Source: Hyphochytrium catenoides (taxonomy: Eukaryota; Sar; Hyphochytriomycetes; Hyphochytriales; Hyphochytriaceae). Taken from it: a stretch of DNA of 11,207 nucleotides. The position numbers and the translations under genes are program-made. This document shows positions 7,738-11,207 of this stretch, piece after piece; position 1 is the stretch's first letter, and each line of letters opens with the position of its first letter. The notes below the pieces were generated by a model that was not told where the DNA came from, did no database searches, and saw only the letters and a list, made by a program, of their open reading frames with translations. The stretch spans positions 2,577-13,783 of the forward strand of contig FLMG01000384.1 of assembly GCA_900088475.1 (NCBI GenBank), in the 5' to 3' direction.

Positions 7738-8413
7738 CTCTCTCTCTTTCTTTCTCTCTCTCTCTCTCTCTCTCGGCTCTCTCTCTTTTTCTACCTTTTC
7801 ACGACGGTGCTTCTCTCTCTCTCTCGTCTCTCTCTTTTCGAACGCTGGTTCTTTCTCTCTCTCTCTCCTCCGTCGATGCTTCTCTCTCTCTCTCTTTCTT
7901 TTTCTCTTTACACTCTCTCTCATATTCTCTCACTCTTCTCTCTCTCGCGTTCTCCTTACTTTCCTCCTATTCGCGCTACAACTCTATAGCGTTCACTCGA
8001 TCTCAAGTTGTGCTCCGTCCACACCTCGGCTTGCCCAGCTCCGTTGTCAACTAGTCATCGGACGTTGGTCATGCGCCTACTCAAGTGATAAGTTGTCCAA
8101 GAAAAGGTTTGGTTTCGATACCCTGACGCTTCCTACTGGTAGGGCCTTAAAAAAACAAGAGAATAAGACAGCTGAAGTTCGACCACATGCTAACCTTTTC
8201 GTTCTGCTTGTAGGTCACAATCCTCTTCACTATTGCCTGTGTGCAACGACGAAGACGAAGAAGCCTCAACCAGTCCGAGGGATCGAGCAAAGCAGGCTCT
8301 AGTTCATAGAGAGTACGCTGGAAGAGGATACAACTTAGAAGAAGTGCCAAGGGTGAGCCAAACAGCACCAACAAGAACTAACTCGTAAAAACGGAGAGAG
8401 AGACAAGGAGAGA
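7631..8413 (+). other. Leader region of the dynein light chain gene
   Basis: The first 350 bases are CT repeats; the remainder (about 7980-8413) is ordinary unique sequence without a convincing coding exon. TTTTCGTTCTGCTTGTAG near 8196-8213 looks like a 3' splice site, so a 5'-untranslated intron is possible, with the CT-rich stretch lying inside it. I could not identify the donor. Confidence 0.4.
7697..7774. repeat. (CTTTCTCT)-like tandem array
   Basis: Degenerate tandem units of TTTCTCTC and TTTCTCTCTC ending in a pure CT run. A less regular CT-rich stretch follows to about 7945, with TGCTTCTCTCTCTCTC occurring at 7808 and again at 7877. Confidence 0.85.
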
Positions 8414-8704
8414 ATGACGACCGCAGTCACAAAGAAGACCATTGTCTTCGCCGAAGATATGACGGACGAGATGGTGGAAGAGGCAACGAAAGTGGCTGCA
8501 GATGCAGTTCAAGCGCCAGTGACCAGAGGGAAGCCCTTCACCGTTTTTGCAGAGTATATTCGCGCTCACTTTGATAAACTCTATGGAAGAGGCTGGAATT
8601 GCGTTGTGGGGACCAGCTTTGCTGCTCATGTTACTCATGAGATCAAGACCTACATCTACTTTCAAATCGAAGGCCTCTCTATACTGCTATGGAAGATGTC
8701 CTAG
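8414..8704 (+). CDS. Dynein light chain, LC8/DYNLL type, divergent
   Basis: A complete 96-residue intronless frame; the ATG has A at -3. LC8 proteins are small homodimers that bind short peptides, hold together dynein intermediate chains and many other partners, and occur in the cytoplasm and axonemes. Family signatures seen: HFDKLYGRGWNCVVG (52-66), FAAHVTHE (69-76), IKTYIYFQIEGLSILLWK (77-94). Compared with animal LC8 (known sequence, position by position), the fold-defining Trp, Phe62, Thr67 and His68 equivalents are kept. Ser64 is replaced by Ala71, Tyr65 by His72 and Thr70 by Ile77, and the C-terminal Ser-Gly becomes Met-Ser. The N terminus and the loop before the second helix (VQAPVTRGKPFTVF) are longer than usual. 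It is probably a paralogue rather than the canonical housekeeping copy; the family call is firm, the subtype is inference. Confidence 0.93.
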   Translation: MTTAVTKKTIVFAEDMTDEMVEEATKVAADAVQAPVTRGKPFTVFAEYIRAHFDKLYGRGWNCVVGTSFAAHVTHEIKTYIYFQIEGLSILLWKMS

Positions 8705-8941
8705 CTTCGAGAGAGAAAGACAGAGTAGTCCATAAGCTTCAAACAAAGGATAGAGAGCTGCTGGATATCTGGATAGAGGGCCCACATAGGAAAACCTGAT
8801 GAGGTAGAGCTCTAGTCAACAGCTGCCAACGTGATTATCGATGTCAATAAAGTAAGTCATCCATCTTCAATGGACCGATAAATAAATAATGAAAGACATT
8901 CTCAACAAGGAGGTCGCTATTCTTCTTCTTCCCGCATGCGT
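8705..8941. other. Shared 3' region of convergent genes
   Basis: Only 237 bases separate the stop of the dynein light chain gene from the stop of the HIT gene on the other strand. The region holds two AATAAA motifs for the plus strand (8846-8851 and 8881-8886, the latter within ATAAATAAATAAT). I saw no AATAAA in the minus orientation. The transcripts may overlap at their 3' ends. Confidence 0.6.
8846..8851 (+). terminator. Candidate polyadenylation signal AATAAA
   Basis: A canonical hexamer 141 bases after the dynein light chain stop codon; a second copy at 8881-8886 is an equally good candidate. Confidence 0.4.
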
Positions 8942-9233
8942 CTAGGTCCTTTCTGTTGACTCTTGTCTCTTGTCTCCATTCCCTCTACACTCGCTCTTAA
9001 GAAGATCACCGCTCGGTTCCTTTCTCGCTGCCGAAAGATGTCGCTTCACTTCCTCAACTTCTAAGAAACGATGCGGAAGCACTTGATGTAGAACTCTGAC
9101 ACCGAGGGGTTGAGAAGGAGGCAATGCGGAAGAGGGAAAGCGCAACTCTTCCCAGGCTGGAGTGAACGGCAATCCCAGACAGTGAAGGTGCAAATGGTCG
9201 ATAGAGTTATATGGGAAGTAATGGAAGCCGAAT
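8942..9233 (-). CDS. HIT gene exon 5 with the histidine triad
   Basis: One base plus 96 codons and TAG, after acceptor GTGCTCTCCCCAG. It carries the HLHLHCL triad, then VLPHRFLEVEEVKRHL, matching the C-terminal helix of HINT3-type proteins, then a hydrophilic tail of about 30 residues. Confidence 0.9.
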
Positions 9234-10673
9234 CTGGGGAGAGCACCGGGAGGATGAGGAGCGATAAGAGGGACAGAGAGAATAAAAGACGGGGGGACGG
9301 TCGAACGGAGAGATGACAGAGAGGGAGAGAGAAAGACAGACAATGGAAAGGGTTGTGAGATTAACCTTTCTGGTCCTGGAGGTGGTGCAGTTGGGACCTT
9401 AGCTGATAGTTGTCTTACCTCTTGTCTCCGCAGTGATCCTTTAACAGCTCCTCGCCAACAGAAAGCATCCGGCCCACTGCAGACGAGTACCGACGGCAGG
9501 AGTGACTAAACTAGATTAAGCGAGAAGGCAAGGAGCGGAATACACGAGCGAGAGCGTGCTAGTGAGGAGGTACAAACTACAAAAAAAAACAGGACTCGCG
9601 CAATTTAAAGCGTGAGACAGATTAAATGCGTCTTGCATGGGCCATTAACGCAGCGATCGGGAGCTGTGGCAGTGAAGTACCTAATTCTGCATCTTCCTTC
9701 GTCGACGAAAGGTCTCGCACATCGACAATATGACGCCTGGGAACAACCTGATGAGGCAATGAATGAGATCCAATGCTAAGACCGTTGGCGTAGTTTTCTG
9801 GGGAGAAGGAGGGGCAACGAAGAAGGGACGTTGGAACAGCAAGAAGAGATGTAGACGCTTAGTGGCAGAGGGATAGGGCGGGGATTGATAGAAGCTGGAT
9901 GGTTTAAGAGACACAGCTCAAAGAAGTAGGCCAGCTAAGAGCAAGGAAGTATAGAAAGAGCAAGGATGGCAAGATCAAGCGAGCCACAGCCGGAGTTGCA
10001 GAAGAGATTGCTCAAATGGAAGCAAGGAGATAGAGATTTTGCTGACGTGTCAAACAGACAGATAAGGGCAATAAAAGTGGAAAAGATTCAGGGTAGAAAA
10101 GACACAGAGAAGCCTGGGAAGAAGCTGTGGAGCATACGCCAGACCAGGAGGTGCCTCGCGGCCCGAGGCCGAATGTCTTCAAAGGCGATTATGTCCTCAT
10201 CCTAAAGATAACAATTTCTAAGCTTCAGAACCTTCAAGGGAGAGGAAAAGGCAGGCAACGGCTGACATCAAAGGAGAGCAAATGAAGAGGAGTGTGAGAC
10301 AGAGAGAGAGACACACACACAAGTGAAAGCGGGCGAGGAACAGAGGAAGGCGAAGGAGAAAGGAAGAAAGACCGCAAATTTCCTGAAGGGAGAGAGATCC
10401 CTAAGAGAGCTTGTTTGCCAGAGACCCAACCTCATGGAGCAACGAGGGAAGATTACTTCCTCTCTTCGGTTCTCTAGAGACACTTCTGTTGGGCTGCTTC
10501 TTCGCTAAAGCAAACTCACAGAAGATGCAATTTTTGAGGTCTTCAGATCTGTTAGGCCTCTTCCGACCCATTAGAGCGCGAAGCACCGCGTCCAGAGGTT
10601 CCCAAAGGCCATAGTGTGCCTTGGGGCCCTCAGAGGGATGAGAGACCGCCAGTAACGTTTTGGCTGCTCTCAT
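8942..10673 (-). CDS. HIT-domain protein, HINT3-like, five exons
   Basis: Exons 10673-10431, 10201-10145, 9747-9681, 9476-9419 and 9233-8942 join in phase to a 238-codon frame ending in TAG. HIT proteins are nucleotide hydrolases or transferases acting on nucleoside phosphoramidates and related substrates. The features appear in the family order: CIFC (49-52), DEDIIAFEDIRP (82-93), HLLVVPRRHIVDV (98-110), GRMLSVGEELL (124-134), FGFHYFPYNS (143-152) and the triad HLHLHCL (155-161), whose middle histidine (157) is the expected nucleophile. The arrangement, including GFH-x-P-x-x-S before the triad, matches HINT3-type proteins rather than HINT1. There are about 48 extra residues before CxxC, an insertion after it, and a basic C-terminal tail. 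Several donors are non-consensus (GTTGGG, GTCTGG, GTACTT), but protein alignment fixes the junctions. The Met at 10673 is the first in frame after an upstream stop and has G at -3. Confidence 0.9.
9419..9476 (-). CDS. HIT gene exon 4
   Basis: 58 bases encoding GRMLSVGEELLKDHCGDK with split codons on both sides. The acceptor is CTCGTCTGCAG and the donor AGAG|GTAAGAC, both good. Confidence 0.88.
9681..9747 (-). CDS. HIT gene exon 3
   Basis: 22 codons plus one base, VVPRRHIVDVRDLSSTKEDA then EL, after acceptor TGCCTCATCAG. The donor is TTAG|GTACTT. Confidence 0.85.
10145..10201 (-). CDS. HIT gene exon 2
   Basis: 19 codons, DEDIIAFEDIRPRAARHLL, after acceptor TTATCTTTAG. The donor is CTG|GTCTGG; cutting here gives HLL-VVPRRH, as expected for the family, whereas the nearby GTATGC would add residues that break it. 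Confidence 0.85.
10431..10673 (-). CDS. HIT gene exon 1
   Basis: 81 codons from ATG to LPSLLHE, phase 0. It contains the zinc-type CxxC as CIFCEF. The donor is GAG|GTTGGG, weak, but the junction LLHE-DEDIIAF fits the family. Confidence 0.85.
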
Positions 10674-11207
10674 TTCGTCCCTCGCTTCTTCTAGCGCTTC
10701 ATTTCCCCGTCAACACTGAACAGATCCGGCCCCTACTATCAGCAATCGTTGGAACCGAGTCAGCATAATCTAAAGGAACAGTGCTCGTGCCCGCAGCGAC
10801 CAAAGGAGCGTCCTGCTCACTGCTCACGCTGCGTTACTCTGTCTTGCCCTGGATTGAGTCTTCATCTAGTCTCTTCTTTGATTCTGAAAGGATGTCCTGA
10901 CCAGCACTTTGTGTGATGGCGCTGATGCCTGTTGACGTATCTGAATGCCTTGCCTAACATGACATGGGTCTATTCCAGACGGAATGACCCTTCTTCGAAA
11001 TAACTAGAGCCATAAAACGCTATATCTAGAATACAGCTGAATAGATTGGGCGTCGAGCTTGTGGGACCCCAGATCTGTTTATAATGGTGGAGATTCCCCC
11101 CTTCGCACATTGGTGTGGGATGGCTCTTCCACGTGAAGTTCTTATCCCAGCATGATGATTGGGAATCGCCGACTGTGGAGCCCACTTGACCACTGCAAAG
11201 TGGCTGG
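10674..11207. other. Upstream region of the HIT gene, no supported gene
   Basis: Balanced composition without GA/CT repeats, unlike the rest of the window. A 71-codon minus-strand frame (11185-10970) is open, but it lacks recognisable motifs and convincing splice sites. Promoter and 5' leader of the HIT gene are expected here. Confidence 0.5.

Noticed and set aside
8933-8940. Palindrome CGCATGCG resembling a GCATGC-type apicomplexan AP2 site
   Set aside because: It lies at the 3' ends of two convergent genes, where a promoter element is not expected; an eight-base match can arise by chance.
9966-10205. Plus-strand 79-codon frame
   Set aside because: It lies antisense to HIT exon 2 and its introns; the minus-strand reading is confirmed by family motifs.
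10970-11185. 71-codon minus-strand frame upstream of the HIT gene
   Set aside because: No motif or homologue is recognised and no splice sites support it; this length can occur by chance.
1-11207. CRISPR arrays, tRNAs, rRNAs, insertion sequences or retroelements
   Set aside because: None seen: repeats are simple-sequence only, with no spaced direct repeats, no tRNA-like arms and no transposase or reverse transcriptase motifs.

Overview
The window looks like nuclear DNA of an intron-rich protist, most likely a coccidian apicomplexan (Toxoplasma/Cystoisospora-like). This rests on five things: multi-exon genes with GT..AG introns, an axonemal-type LC8 dynein light chain, a HINT3-like HIT protein, long purine-rich or pyrimidine-rich stretches full of (GA)n/(CT)n, and Ser- or Glu/Arg-rich low-complexity coding. 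The genus is inference. There are no bacterial operons, tRNAs, rRNAs, CRISPR arrays or recognisable mobile elements.

Layout. (1) Positions about 6476 down to 1, minus strand: one large multi-exon gene whose 3' end lies beyond the left edge. I could chain 11 exons (6207 to 147), plus a probable first exon (6476-6369), by matching splice sites and codon phase. Every junction is phase-compatible and gives an open frame of about 1,012 codons. The product is unrecognised. It has charged helical stretches and a beta-like motif that recurs, which suggests an internally duplicated domain. (2) Positions 6477-8413: a non-coding, mostly GA-rich then CT-rich region between divergently oriented genes, with an AT-rich island near 7540-7630. 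(3) Positions 8414-8704, plus strand: an intronless LC8-type dynein light chain of 96 residues with altered groove residues. (4) Positions 8705-8941: the shared 3' region of two convergent genes. (5) Positions 10673-8942, minus strand: a five-exon HIT (histidine triad) gene of 238 codons, HINT3-like, recovered complete from N-terminal CxxC to the H-L-H-L-H-C-L motif. (6) Positions 10674-11207: upstream sequence with no gene I can support.

The three genes share no obvious pathway and are probably neighbours without functional linkage. The two observations most worth following are the repeated motif in the large unrecognised protein, and introns whose 5' parts are GA-rich while their 3' parts are CT-rich, so that the two ends could pair in the pre-mRNA.
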